Shown: positions 34,509 to 43,828 of the stretch, in pieces | Numbering within the stretch: position 1 is the stretch's first letter | Layout of the letters: each line of letters starts with the position of its first letter | Origin: Pseudaminobacter salicylatoxidans | GTDB lineage: Bacteria; Pseudomonadota; Alphaproteobacteria; Rhizobiales; Rhizobiaceae | Assembly (NCBI RefSeq): GCF_003148475.1 | Contig: NZ_QGGG01000003.1 | Coordinates: 124,001 to 188,000 of the forward strand | Direction: 5' to 3' | Length of the DNA stretch: 64,000 nucleotides | The notes under the pieces: generated by a model | Seen by the model: the letters and a program-made list of their open reading frames with translations, nothing else | Told to the model about the DNA's origin: nothing | The model's database searches: none | Translations under genes and position numbers: made by a program

Positions 34509-36833
34509 ATGGCTAAGGCGGACGCGTGGGGCGCGCCCGATGGCAGTGCTTTTGCCCAACGCAAGGGCGGCACTCTGGCAGGAAACGCGAAGCTGATCGC
34601 TGCGCCGGCCTATCGACGCCTGCTGGCCGCCGAACCCTTCCTGCGTCGCTCCATCCCCGCCCTGATCATCGTCTTCCTGCTGGTCATCGCCGGCGTGCGC
34701 GCGCTCTCGCTGATGGCGTGGCACGAGGACGTGGAACGCAATGCCAAGATGGTTCTCAGCCTTGCGTCCGGAAATCTGGCGGCTTCGGTCGATCTGCTGG
34801 CAAAGGACGGCAGCAATTTCCCCGAGGCCAGCAGGGGGCTTCTGGAGCGCACGATCCGGCAGAGCGCCATAGGCGAACGCCATGTGCTGGTCATCATGGA
34901 CGGCGCCTTCCGCGTCGTCGCCGCTTCGCCGCAACCCCTGCATTGGGAAGGCAAGGCGCTGGACGGCATCGTGACCGGCGGCCAGCCGCTCTTCATGTTC
35001 GGCACACGCGCAGGCGTCATGGACGTACGCATCGACGGCCAGGACTGGTACGCTGCGGTGAACATCGCCGGCGACCGCAAGGCCGCGTCCGCAACGCTGA
35101 TCCCGGCGGAAGCCGTGTTTGCCGAATGGCGCAGGACCGTCTCGCTCAACGTCACCCTCTTCGTGGTGACTGCGGCGGTGCTGATCATCATCCTCTATGC
35201 CTATTTCAGCCAGGCGGCGCGCGCGCAGGCGGCGGACAGGCTCTTCGTCGACGCGCATCAACGCATCGACATGGCGCTGGTGCGCGGACGCTGCGGCCTG
35301 TGGGACTGGGACATGGTGCGCGGCAAGATGTACTGGTCGCGCTCGATGTACGAAATGCTCGGCTACGAGCCCTGCGACGACATGCTGTCCTTTGGCGAGG
35401 TGGACGACATCATCCATCATGAGGACGGCAACCTGTTCGAACTCGCCAACCGCGTGGTGGCGCGCGAGATCGACTCCATCGATCAGGTCTTCCGCATGCG
35501 CCATGCCGACGGCCATTGGGTGTGGATGCGCGCCCGCGCGCAGGTGATCGACCCCGATGCCCCGGAAATCCAGATGATCGGCATTGCCGTTGACGTCACC
35601 GAACAGCGCCATCTGGTTCTGCGTTCGGAAGCGGCCGACATGCGCCTGCGCACCGCAATCGAAAACATCACCGAATCCTTCGTGCTTTGGGATGCCCAGA
35701 AGCGCCTGGTGATGTGCAACAGCAAGTACCAGCAGGACAACGGCCTGTCGGATCGCGACGTGGTGCCCGGCACCCCGCGCCAGGTGATCGAACAGCGCAT
35801 GAAGGCCTATGCCGCCGAACGCCGGCTGGCGAGCGCCACCATCCAGCGCGGAAGCGCGACCTTCGAGCGGCAGCTGGCCGACGGCCGCTGGCTGCAGGTC
35901 AACGAGCTGAAGACGCGCGACGGCGGCACCGTTTCGGTGGGCTCCGACATCACCCAGATCAAGCAGCATCAGGAAAAGCTGGTCGAAAGCGAGCGGCGAC
36001 TGATGGCGTCCATCCACGATTTGAGCGTGGCACGCCGCGCCGAGCAGGAGCGCTCGCGCGAACTGGTGGAGATCAACAAGAAATACATGAAGGAAACGGA
36101 ACGCGCCGAGGCGGCCAACCGAGCAAAGTCCGAATTCCTCGCCAACATGTCACACGAACTGCGCACGCCGCTCAACGCCATCATCGGCTTCTCCGAGCTG
36201 ATGTCGTCGGGCCTGTTCGGCCCGCTCGGCTCCGACCGCTACGAGGAATACACGCGCGACATTCTCACCAGCGGCCAGTATCTGCTCGGCGTCATCAACG
36301 ACATTCTCGACATGTCGAAGATCGAAGCGGGTCAGTTCTCCGTCGAAAGCGAGCAGATCGATCTTTGCCCGCTGATCAGCGAGACGGTGCGGGTGATCTC
36401 GTTGCAGGCGGCGCAGAAGTCGATCACGGTGGAAACCAAGATTGCGGAAGCGATGTCGGTCTATGCCGACCGCCGCGCGATCAAGCAGATCGTCATCAAC
36501 CTGCTCTCCAATGCCGTGAAATTCACCGGCGAAGGCGGTCACATCACCGTGCGTGCTCGCAATGTGGCGAAGGCGCTGATGATCACCATAGAGGACAATG
36601 GCTGCGGCATCCCGAAAAGCGCGCTCAGCAAGCTCGGCCGGCCCTTCGAGCAGGTGCAGAACCAGTTCTCGAAGAACCATACCGGCTCCGGGCTGGGGCT
36701 TGCCATTTCCCGCTCGCTGACGGAACTGCATGGCGGCGCGCTGAAAATCCGTTCTGCCGAAGGCAAAGGCACCATCGTTTCGGTGCGCATCCCGGCCCGG
36801 CAGTCTGCCGCACCCGCGAAGGAAGCCGCTTAG
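34509..36833 (+). CDS. membrane PAS sensor histidine kinase
   Basis: The 774-residue kinase has two membrane helices (about 45-68 and 215-240) around a periplasmic sensor domain, then two cytoplasmic PAS domains (about 270-375, with GLWDWDMVRGKMYW, and 385-485). A coiled coil leads to the H-box FLANMSHELRTPLNAIIGFS with the phosphorylated His near residue 547. N, G1 and G2 boxes follow (NLLSNAVKFT, DNGCGIP, GSGLGLAI). The H-box resembles the PleC/DivJ/PdhS group that controls cell-cycle regulator DivK in alphaproteobacteria. No response regulator adjoins it, so the partner must be elsewhere. GGGGAG before ATG 34509 fixes the start. Confidence 0.88.
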   Translation: MAKADAWGAPDGSAFAQRKGGTLAGNAKLIAAPAYRRLLAAEPFLRRSIPALIIVFLLVIAGVRALSLMAWHEDVERNAKMVLSLASGNLAASVDLLAKDGSNFPEASRGLLERTIRQSAIGERHVLVIMDGAFRVVAASPQPLHWEGKALDGIVTGGQPLFMFGTRAGVMDVRIDGQDWYAAVNIAGDRKAASATLIPAEAVFAEWRRTVSLNVTLFVVTAAVLIIILYAYFSQAARAQAADRLFVDAHQRIDMALVRGRCGLWDWDMVRGKMYWSRSMYEMLGYEPCDDMLSFGEVDDIIHHEDGNLFELANRVVAREIDSIDQVFRMRHADGHWVWMRARAQVIDPDAPEIQMIGIAVDVTEQRHLVLRSEAADMRLRTAIENITESFVLWDAQKRLVMCNSKYQQDNGLSDRDVVPGTPRQVIEQRMKAYAAERRLASATIQRGSATFERQLADGRWLQVNELKTRDGGTVSVGSDITQIKQHQEKLVESERRLMASIHDLSVARRAEQERSRELVEINKKYMKETERAEAANRAKSEFLANMSHELRTPLNAIIGFSELMSSGLFGPLGSDRYEEYTRDILTSGQYLLGVINDILDMSKIEAGQFSVESEQIDLCPLISETVRVISLQAAQKSITVETKIAEAMSVYADRRAIKQIVINLLSNAVKFTGEGGHITVRARNVAKALMITIEDNGCGIPKSALSKLGRPFEQVQNQFSKNHTGSGLGLAISRSLTELHGGALKIRSAEGKGTIVSVRIPARQSAAPAKEAA

Positions 36834-36851
36834 GGCTATATCTATTCATTT

Positions 36852-36901
36852 GAGCATGATCTTTTCCGAAAATCGGCTTTCCACTTTTCGGGATCATGCT
36901 C
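36852..36901. repeat. rhizobial-type intergenic palindromic repeat
   Basis: The 50-bp element has perfect outer arms GAGCATGATC / GATCATGCTC and inner arms CCGAAAA / TTTTCGG. This GAGCATGATC...CCGAAAA pattern is a very frequent small intergenic repeat in Mesorhizobium-type genomes (from memory). It lies between convergent genes and its right arm touches the last base of the glnE stop codon, so it may act as a two-way terminator. It is the only clear copy in the window. Confidence 0.7.
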
Positions 36902-39870
36902 TATGAGCGCTTCCTCGGCTTGAGCAGGGCCTGGAAATCGGCGCGCACCTTGCGTGATGTCTCCTTCAGGTGCGCTTCCAGCACACCGAAGTCAGGCAGA
37001 TCGGTGGCGCGCAGCAGCAGATCGGCAAGGCCGGGGGGCATGTCTTCCCGCTCGAACGGTCCGGTGAGGCAGAGCCGGATCATCTGCGTCAGGTCCAGAT
37101 AGAGCATGTAAGCATCGACCAGTTCCTGCCGCGTCTGAGGGTCGGCAAATCCGGGATCGAGTTTCGCCAGAATCTCCGCCGTGCCGGTGCCGTTCGGACC
37201 GCCGCTGCTGCAATGCGTCAGCACCGCCACCTGCGCGATGAATTCCAGGTCGATCAGCCCACCGGGGATGAGCTTTATGTCCCAGAGATCGCGCGGTGGT
37301 TTTTCCTCCTCGATCATCTTGCGCATGTCGGCCGCTTCCTTCGCCACCTTCGCGGCATCGCGCGGCAGGGCGATGATTGCGGAGACATCGCCTTCCACGC
37401 TTTTGCAGAAGCCGGCATCGCCTGCCACGGCGCGGGCACGGGTCAGCGCCATATGTTCCCATGTCCACGCATTCTCCCGCTGATAGCGGCGGAACGACTC
37501 GATATGGGTGGCGACCGGCCCCTTGTTGCCGGACGGGCGCAGGCGCAGATCCAGCTCATAAAGCACGCCCTCGGCGGTCGGAGCAGAGACGGCGGCGATC
37601 AGGCGCTGGGTCAGGCGCGCATAGTAGTGCGAGGGCGCGAGCGGCTTTTCTCCATCGCTCTCCTCTGCGTCCGGATCGTGATCGTAGAGCAGGATCAGGT
37701 CCACGTCCGAACCGGCGGTCAGTTCGCGGCTGCCGAGCTTGCCCATGCCGAGGATGGCGACCTTGCCGCCCTTCACCTTGCCGTGGCGCACGGCGAATTC
37801 GTCGATCACCGCATCCAGGGCCGCGCCGATGGTAAGGTCGGCCAGGTCCGAGAACGCCTTGCCGGCCCTGCCCGCGTCTATGGCTCCGGCCAGCAGCCGC
37901 ACGCCGATCAGGAATTTCTGTTCGGCGGCGAAGATGCGCAGCCGGTCCAGAATATCCTCGTAGGTCTTGGCCGGATCGAGGAAAGCTTCCAGCCGCGCCG
38001 CCAGATAGTCCCTATCCGGCAATTCAGACAGAAGCGCGGGGTCCAGCAGGCCGTCGAACACATGCGGACGGCGCGTCACGATGGTTGCGAGGCGCGGAGC
38101 CGTGCCCATGATGGTGGCGAGCAGCCGCAGCAGGGCCGGATTGGATTGCAGCAGCGAGAAAAGCTGGATGCCAGCCGGCAGCCCGGCAAGGAATTCATCG
38201 AAGCGCATCAGGGCTTCGTCGGCGCGATGTGTCTTGCCGAACGCTTCCAGCAGCGCTGGCGTCAGTTCGGTCAGGCGCTCGCGCGCTTCGGCCGACTGAG
38301 TGGCGCGATAACGGCCGAAATGCCAGCTACGGATCACACGGCAGATGTCGCTCGGCCGCTGGAAACCCAGCTTGTGCAGCGTCTGAAGCGTATCGGGATC
38401 GTCCACGTCGCCGGTGAAGACCAGATTGCCGACCCCGGCGGAAAGCTCGGGCGCGGTCTCAAACAGTGCCGCATAGTGCCGCTCGACCTGATGCAGCGCG
38501 GCGCGGAATTCGGCGGCAAAGGCATCCTTGTCGGCGAAAGCCAGCATATGGGCGATGCGCTCGAGCCCTTCATCATCTTCGGGAAGCGTGTGGGTCTGCT
38601 CGTCCGCGACCATCTGGATGGCATGCTCCACCCGTCGCAGGAACCAATATTGCCGCGTCAGTGCATCGCACGCCTCGGCGGTGATCCAGCCACGCGCAGC
38701 AAGCTGGGCAAGCATGGGCACGGTTTCGCGGCCGCGCAGTTCCGGAAAGCGGCCGCCGGCGATGAGTTGCTGCGTCTGCACGAAAAACTCGATCTCGCGG
38801 ATGCCCCCCCGGCCGAGCTTGACGTTATGGCCCTTCACGGCGATCTCGCCGTGCCCCTTGTGCGCGTGGATCTGGCGCTTGATCGAATGGACGTCAGCAA
38901 TTGCGGCGAAGTCCATATATTTGCGCCAGACATAGGGCTGCAGCTCCTTCAGGAATGCGGCGCCGGCCTTCAGGTCGCCGGCCACCGGCCGGGCCTTTAT
39001 CATGGCCGCACGCTCCCAGTTCTGGCCGCGGCCCTCATAGTAGAGCAAGGCGGCCTGCACCGGTATTGCCAGCGGTGTCGAGCCGGGATCGGGGCGCAGG
39101 CGCAGATCGGTGCGGAAGACGTAGCCGTTTTCCGTACGGTCCTGCAGGATGCGCACCAGCCGACGCGTGAGGCGCGCGAAGAGATCGGCCGCATCGAGCG
39201 GGTCAGTCACCGCCGGAGCGTCCGGCTCGAAGAACACCACAAGATCGATGTCGGAGGAGAAATTCAGCTCATGGGCGCCGAGCTTGCCCATGCCCAATAT
39301 GATCCAGCCGGAGCCTTCGGTCGGATTGGCGGGGTCCGGCAATGTCAACTTTCCCTGCTGATGAGCTTCGCGCAGCAGGAAATCTACGGCAGCAGAGGTA
39401 CAGGCATCGGCAAGATCGCTCAGGCGGCGCACCGTGACGGCGGCCTCCGCCTGTCCGGCCAGATCGTCCAGCGCGATCAGGAAATGGGCTTCCAGTTTCA
39501 GCCTGCGAAGCGCGGCCATCAGGCTTTTTTCGGAGACGTCTTCCGCACCGACCGTGTCCGTTATTTCCGCGAGAATGGCGGAAAGCCTCTGCGCGACCGA
39601 CTGATCGAACAGGTTTTCGAGGATTTCGGGCCTGCGCCGGGCGCAGTCGCGCATGAAGACGGACAGATCGAACACGCCTTCCAGAAAGGCTTTCAGCCTG
39701 CCCTTGCCGTCGAGCAACGCCGCGAGGCGTGACAAGTCGTCGTGGCGCGCGGCATCGGCGATCTCGGCGATTTCGCCGACGGCGCGCTCGCGGTCGAGCG
39801 GGATCATCTCGGGAACGGGGCCGTCGAACCAGACCTGGTCTTTCGCCTTGCTCGCCAGCCCTGCTTTCAT
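36901..39870 (-). CDS. glnE: glutamine synthetase adenylyltransferase/deadenylase
   Basis: The 989-residue bifunctional enzyme switches glutamine synthetase off and on by adding or removing AMP under PII control. Both nucleotidyltransferase modules are present: GMGKLGAHELNFSSDIDLVV near residue 210 and GMGKLGSRELTAGSDVDLIL near 690, each followed by a helical domain. Length is close to the E. coli protein (946). The start overlaps the upstream histidine kinase stop (ATGA at 39867-39870), so synthesis is translationally coupled to a two-component system. The stop is embedded in the intergenic repeat. Confidence 0.96.
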   Translation of the reverse strand: MKAGLASKAKDQVWFDGPVPEMIPLDRERAVGEIAEIADAARHDDLSRLAALLDGKGRLKAFLEGVFDLSVFMRDCARRRPEILENLFDQSVAQRLSAILAEITDTVGAEDVSEKSLMAALRRLKLEAHFLIALDDLAGQAEAAVTVRRLSDLADACTSAAVDFLLREAHQQGKLTLPDPANPTEGSGWIILGMGKLGAHELNFSSDIDLVVFFEPDAPAVTDPLDAADLFARLTRRLVRILQDRTENGYVFRTDLRLRPDPGSTPLAIPVQAALLYYEGRGQNWERAAMIKARPVAGDLKAGAAFLKELQPYVWRKYMDFAAIADVHSIKRQIHAHKGHGEIAVKGHNVKLGRGGIREIEFFVQTQQLIAGGRFPELRGRETVPMLAQLAARGWITAEACDALTRQYWFLRRVEHAIQMVADEQTHTLPEDDEGLERIAHMLAFADKDAFAAEFRAALHQVERHYAALFETAPELSAGVGNLVFTGDVDDPDTLQTLHKLGFQRPSDICRVIRSWHFGRYRATQSAEARERLTELTPALLEAFGKTHRADEALMRFDEFLAGLPAGIQLFSLLQSNPALLRLLATIMGTAPRLATIVTRRPHVFDGLLDPALLSELPDRDYLAARLEAFLDPAKTYEDILDRLRIFAAEQKFLIGVRLLAGAIDAGRAGKAFSDLADLTIGAALDAVIDEFAVRHGKVKGGKVAILGMGKLGSRELTAGSDVDLILLYDHDPDAEESDGEKPLAPSHYYARLTQRLIAAVSAPTAEGVLYELDLRLRPSGNKGPVATHIESFRRYQRENAWTWEHMALTRARAVAGDAGFCKSVEGDVSAIIALPRDAAKVAKEAADMRKMIEEEKPPRDLWDIKLIPGGLIDLEFIAQVAVLTHCSSGGPNGTGTAEILAKLDPGFADPQTRQELVDAYMLYLDLTQMIRLCLTGPFEREDMPPGLADLLLRATDLPDFGVLEAHLKETSRKVRADFQALLKPRKRS

Positions 39871-41321
39871 TTCCCGGCCTCGCTTTGTGGAAAGGTCATC
39901 GTCACCGATAATCCAGGATCGGCGGAGGCAAGTTCAAGCCTTCCGTGATGAAATTTCATGACCGCCTTGCAGAGACTGAGGCCAAGCCCGGAACCCGGCT
40001 GGGAACGGCTCTTTTCCAGCCGCACGAAGCGTTCGGTGGCGCGCTCACGGTCCACGGGATCGGGAATGCCCTGCCCATTGTCAGCCACCCGCAGGCGAAC
40101 CTCCTGCGCGCCTTTCTCAAGCGTGACCTTCACCGTCGGCGTGCCGGTCGAATCCAGTGAATATTTGATGGCATTGTCGACGATATTGGAGAGCGCCTGC
40201 GCGATAAGCTCGCGATTGCCATTGACCATGAAAGCACCCTCCACCGGCGCTTCGAGAACCACGCCGCTTTCCTCCGCGACGGGCTCATAGAGCTCCACCA
40301 CGTCGCGCACGGCAGCGGCCAGATCGACCTTCGTCACCGGCTCGGAGGAATAGCCGGCCTCGAGGCGGGAGATCATCAATATGGCGTTGAAGGTCCTGAT
40401 GAGCTGGTCGGATTCGGCAATCGCGTTCTCCAGCGCCGCGCGATAATCCGCCGGCGTTCCGTTGCTGGAAAGTGCGGCCTCGGCACGATTGCGCAGGCGC
40501 GTCAGCGGCGTCTTGAGATCATGAGCGATGTTGTCGGAAACCTGCCGCAGGCCCTCGTTCAGGTCCTGAATGCGGGCGAGCATGTTGTTCAGGTTTTCCG
40601 ACAGGCGATCGAATTCGTCGCCCGCGCCCGTTACCGGCAGGCGACCTGACAAATCGCCGCCCATGATGCGGCGGCTGGCGCCGGACACCTGATCGATGTG
40701 CTTCAGCGCCCTGCGGCCGACGAAATACCAGATCAACAGGGCACCCAGCCCCATCATGCCGAGCGCCGCCATCAAGGCACGCTGGACGACTTCGCGGAAG
40801 CGCTCCGGCTCCGTGAGGTCGCGGCCGACGAGGACGATCATCTGGTTAGGCAGGCGCGAGACGAGAGCAATCGCCTTGTGCCGGGGCGGCGACGGTTGCG
40901 CTGCGCCGGACGTGGATGAATCCGCGGTACGGCGATCCGGATTGTTGTCGCCGAAGCGCTGATAGGCAAAAGGCCGGTCCGTCCAGCCATCGGTGGAGAG
41001 TACTCCCAGTTCCAGGCTCTCCACATTCCCCGAGAGGATACGGCCATTCGCGTCGGCGATCAGATAGAGATTGGCTCCGGGCTGGCGCGCGCGCCGTTCT
41101 ATCGTGCGCACGAGATAGGGCAGTCCGCCGCGCTGATAGGACTGGGCGAGCCCCTGCACCTCCTCGGTGATCGTCTCCATCGTTTGCGTGGTCAGCATGC
41201 GCGCGGAAAGCGACGTCATGTAGAAAACGAGCAGGATCGCGCAGAGCGTGAACAGGATGAGGTAGAGCGCCGACAGCCGCGCGGCCGTCGTCTTCATGAT
41301 TGCCGGCAGTCTGAGCGCCAT
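39867..41321 (-). CDS. membrane sensor histidine kinase of the DegP-linked two-component system
   Basis: The 484-residue kinase has two membrane helices (about 10-35 and 185-205) flanking a periplasmic domain with a low-complexity TADSSTSGAAQPSPPRH stretch. A HAMP linker follows, then H-box NIAHDLKTPLTRLRNRAE, N-box NIVDNAIKYS, G1 VADNGQGIPD, F-box region and G2 PGSGLGLSLCK. It resembles CzcS/CusS/QseC-type envelope or metal sensors. The start lies 2 bases after the response-regulator stop. It forms one unit with the regulator upstream and glnE downstream. Confidence 0.9.
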   Translation of the reverse strand: MALRLPAIMKTTAARLSALYLILFTLCAILLVFYMTSLSARMLTTQTMETITEEVQGLAQSYQRGGLPYLVRTIERRARQPGANLYLIADANGRILSGNVESLELGVLSTDGWTDRPFAYQRFGDNNPDRRTADSSTSGAAQPSPPRHKAIALVSRLPNQMIVLVGRDLTEPERFREVVQRALMAALGMMGLGALLIWYFVGRRALKHIDQVSGASRRIMGGDLSGRLPVTGAGDEFDRLSENLNNMLARIQDLNEGLRQVSDNIAHDLKTPLTRLRNRAEAALSSNGTPADYRAALENAIAESDQLIRTFNAILMISRLEAGYSSEPVTKVDLAAAVRDVVELYEPVAEESGVVLEAPVEGAFMVNGNRELIAQALSNIVDNAIKYSLDSTGTPTVKVTLEKGAQEVRLRVADNGQGIPDPVDRERATERFVRLEKSRSQPGSGLGLSLCKAVMKFHHGRLELASADPGLSVTMTFPQSEAGK

Positions 41322-41323
41322 TC

Positions 41324-41998
41324 CTAACCGGCCTTGAGCATGTAGCCTGCCCCGCGAACCGTGTGCAGGATCGGGCTGTCGAACCCCTTCTCGATCTTGC
41401 CGCGAAGCCTCGAAACGTGAACGTCGATGACGTTCGTCTGCGGGTCGAAATGATAGTCCCAGACGTTTTCCAGCAGCATGGTGCGCGTGACCACCTGCCC
41501 CGCATGACGCATGAGATATTCGAGCAGGCGAAATTCGCGCGGCTGCAAGGTTATGTCGACTGCCCCCCGGCGTACGGTGTGCGACAGCCGGTCGAGTTCG
41601 AGATCGCCGATGCGATAGACCGTCTCGCTCTCGCGCGACGTGGCGCGACGGTTCAGAACCTCGATGCGCGCAAGCAGTTCAGAGAATGCGTATGGCTTGG
41701 TCAGATAGTCGTCACCGCCGGCACGCAAGCCAGTCACGCGGTCATCGACTTCGCCAAGAGCCGACAGGATCAGGACCGGGGTGGTGTTTCCGCGCGAACG
41801 CAGCCCGGCGATGACCGAAAGCCCATCACGGCGCGGCAACATGCGGTCGATGATCATGACATCGTAGTCGCTCGATTCCGCCAGAGCGAAACCGGTTTCG
41901 CCATCTCCCGCGACATGCGCGGTGTGGCCCGCTTCCTCCAGTGCCTTTTCAAGATATTCCGCTGCTTCGCGGTCGTCTTCTATAACGAGAATCTTCAT
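41324..41998 (-). CDS. OmpR/PhoB-family response regulator
   Basis: The 224-residue protein has a receiver domain (MKILVIEDDREAAEYLEKAL, phospho-acceptor Asp in VMIIDRMLPRRDG, and Lys in DYLTKPYAFSELLARI) and a winged-helix output domain ending TNVIDVHVSRLRGKIEKGF with HTVRGAGYML. It is the partner of the kinase directly downstream. The ATG at 41998 is chosen because the receiver starts there; the upstream sequence has no convincing ribosome-binding site. DegP upstream and the kinase nearby suggest control of envelope stress, but targets are unknown. Confidence 0.93.
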   Translation of the reverse strand: MKILVIEDDREAAEYLEKALEEAGHTAHVAGDGETGFALAESSDYDVMIIDRMLPRRDGLSVIAGLRSRGNTTPVLILSALGEVDDRVTGLRAGGDDYLTKPYAFSELLARIEVLNRRATSRESETVYRIGDLELDRLSHTVRRGAVDITLQPREFRLLEYLMRHAGQVVTRTMLLENVWDYHFDPQTNVIDVHVSRLRGKIEKGFDSPILHTVRGAGYMLKAG

Positions 41999-42054
41999 GG
42001 GGCCACTATAGTTGATTTCGGCAGGCTCAAGGATACTTACGTGCATTGCCGACC

Positions 42055-42092
42055 TCCAACAAGATACGGCAGCAGGCGAACCTGCTGCCGTA
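42055..42092 (-). terminator. terminator after the DegP gene with UUCG loop
   Basis: Perfect 12-bp arms TACGGCAGCAGG / CCTGCTGCCGTA (42065-42076 and 42081-42092). Read on the minus strand the loop is TTCG, an exceptionally stable tetraloop; the following tail is TCTTGTT. It lies between degP and the response regulator gene and could attenuate read-through. Confidence 0.75.
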
Positions 42093-42171
42093 CGGGGTGG
42101 ATGGAAACTGACAATCAACCACCCCTACCGATGCGCCAACACACACAGGACACATCGGAGAGTGTGCTCAA

Positions 42172-43704
42172 TCAGCCATTGCTCACCGGCAGCGTGACGA
42201 AGCGGCTGGCGTCGTCACGCGTGACCTGGACGAGCACGGCCTTGCGGCCGGCCTTGGCGGCGTCCGCCATGGCCTGGGTTATGTCGCCCGCGCTCTTCAC
42301 CTCCGCTGAATTGACTGAGGTGATGACGTCGCCGGCCTGAATGCCGCGATCGGCGGCATCGCTGTTCGGGTCCACGGCCGTGACGACCAGTCCCTTGCCG
42401 TCATCTGCGCCGGTGACGGTCAGGCCAAGGTCTGCCAGCGCGTCAGCCTGATCCTCCGGCGTCGCCGGCGCTTCGGTCGAAGCCTGCTTTTCAGAGGAAG
42501 GCAGGACGCCGAGATCGAGCTTGAGCGTCTCCGACTTGCCATTGCGCCAGAGCGTCACATCCACGGCCTTTCCGGGCGGGTTGGCGGCGATGATGCGTGC
42601 CAGTTCCCGCGACGAGGAAACATCCTTGCCGTCGACCTGGGTGATGATGTCGCCTGCAACGACGCCCGCCTTCTTGGCCGGTCCGTCATCCTGCACGCCG
42701 GCAACCAGCGCACCCTTGGCATCCTTGAGGCCGAGAGATTCGGCGATTTCGGACGTGACCGGCTGGATCTGAACGCCGAGCCAGCCGCGCTTGACGTTGC
42801 CGTCCTTGATCAGATCCTGGACGACCTGCTTGGCGGTCGAGGCCGGGATGGCGAAAGCAATGCCGACATTGCCGCCCGAGGGTGAGAAAATGGCGGTGTT
42901 GATGCCTACGACCTGACCGCTGAGGTTGAAGGCCGGGCCACCGGAGTTGCCACGATTTACCGCCGCATCGATCTGGATGAAGTCGTCATAGGGGCCGGCG
43001 CCGATGTCGCGGCCGCGCGCCGAGACGATGCCGGCGGTGACCGTGCCTCCAAGGCCGAACGGATTGCCGACCGCAACGACCCAGTCGCCGACGCGAATTG
43101 CGGAATCGTCGGCAAAATCGACATAGGTGAACTTGCCGCCGTCCTCGACCTTGAGAACGGCCAGATCGGTGCGCGGGTCGGTGCCGATCAGCTTGGCGTC
43201 GAGTTCCTTGCCGTCATTGGTGACGACGGTGAAGGCCGAGCCGTCTTCCACGACGTGGTTGTTAGTTACCAGATAGCCGTCTTCAGAGATGAAGAAGCCC
43301 GAGCCTTGCGCCACGGGACGCGGCTTGCGGTTGTGGTCACGATGCCAGCGGCGGCCATCCTGCCAACCCCGTTCACCTTCGCCACGGAACTGGCGGAAGA
43401 AACGTTTCATCGGGTGATCGTCGGGAAGGTTGTCGAAGCCCTGCGAGAACGGAGAGAAGCCGTCATCGGACATCTGGTCGACCTTGGCCTTGACGCGCAC
43501 GCTGACCACGGCCGGCGTGACGCGCTCGACCACATCGGCGAAGCTCGGGACCTGCGGCGCATCGACCCGGACGGCGTCGGCCAGAACAGGCGTGGTTTCG
43601 GTGGTGACTGCGGTGAGGCCGATGGCGCCTGCAATGGCGACGGAAGCGGCCGCGGCCAGAAAGCGGCTGCGGCTCTTCGAAACCGTATTGGGGGAATTCG
43701 TCAT
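42172..43704 (-). CDS. degP: periplasmic serine protease/chaperone, DegP/HtrA family
   Basis: The 510-residue protein has an export signal (SRFLAAAASVAIAGAIGLTA), then a trypsin-like domain with catalytic His (VTNNHVVED), Asp (TDLAVLKVED) and Ser (RGNSGGPAFNLSG), and two PDZ domains (GWLGVQIQPV... and ADALADLGLTVTG...). It degrades or refolds misfolded periplasmic proteins. The order ccmH-degP next to a two-component system matches the region seen in Sinorhizobium. A minus-strand hairpin (43724-43744) lies in its leader. Confidence 0.94.
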   Translation of the reverse strand: MTNSPNTVSKSRSRFLAAAASVAIAGAIGLTAVTTETTPVLADAVRVDAPQVPSFADVVERVTPAVVSVRVKAKVDQMSDDGFSPFSQGFDNLPDDHPMKRFFRQFRGEGERGWQDGRRWHRDHNRKPRPVAQGSGFFISEDGYLVTNNHVVEDGSAFTVVTNDGKELDAKLIGTDPRTDLAVLKVEDGGKFTYVDFADDSAIRVGDWVVAVGNPFGLGGTVTAGIVSARGRDIGAGPYDDFIQIDAAVNRGNSGGPAFNLSGQVVGINTAIFSPSGGNVGIAFAIPASTAKQVVQDLIKDGNVKRGWLGVQIQPVTSEIAESLGLKDAKGALVAGVQDDGPAKKAGVVAGDIITQVDGKDVSSSRELARIIAANPPGKAVDVTLWRNGKSETLKLDLGVLPSSEKQASTEAPATPEDQADALADLGLTVTGADDGKGLVVTAVDPNSDAADRGIQAGDVITSVNSAEVKSAGDITQAMADAAKAGRKAVLVQVTRDDASRFVTLPVSNG

Positions 43705-43723
43705 GAGCTATCCTCTTGAAAGC

Positions 43724-43744
43724 GGGTGCGACCGAACCGCACCC
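43724..43744 (-). promoter_or_regulatory. leader hairpin upstream of degP
   Basis: Arms GGGTGCG and CGCACCC (43724-43730, 43738-43744), just upstream of the GAGGAT ribosome-binding site of degP. A minus-strand promoter-like pair TTTCAT-N16-TGTAAT lies further upstream. A regulatory role is possible but not shown. Confidence 0.3.
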
Positions 43745-43828
43745 TCTGCCAAGAGTGATAGAGTGGCCTACATTACAAGGCTCTTTCCGCGGGATGAAAC
43801 TTTCGTAATGTTTGCCACGCGGAGGTCG

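Noticed and set aside
36970-39732. Long plus-strand open frame (about 920 codons) opposite glnE
   Set aside because: The minus strand codes GlnE with all motifs; the opposite frame is a by-product of high GC and lacks any recognisable domain.
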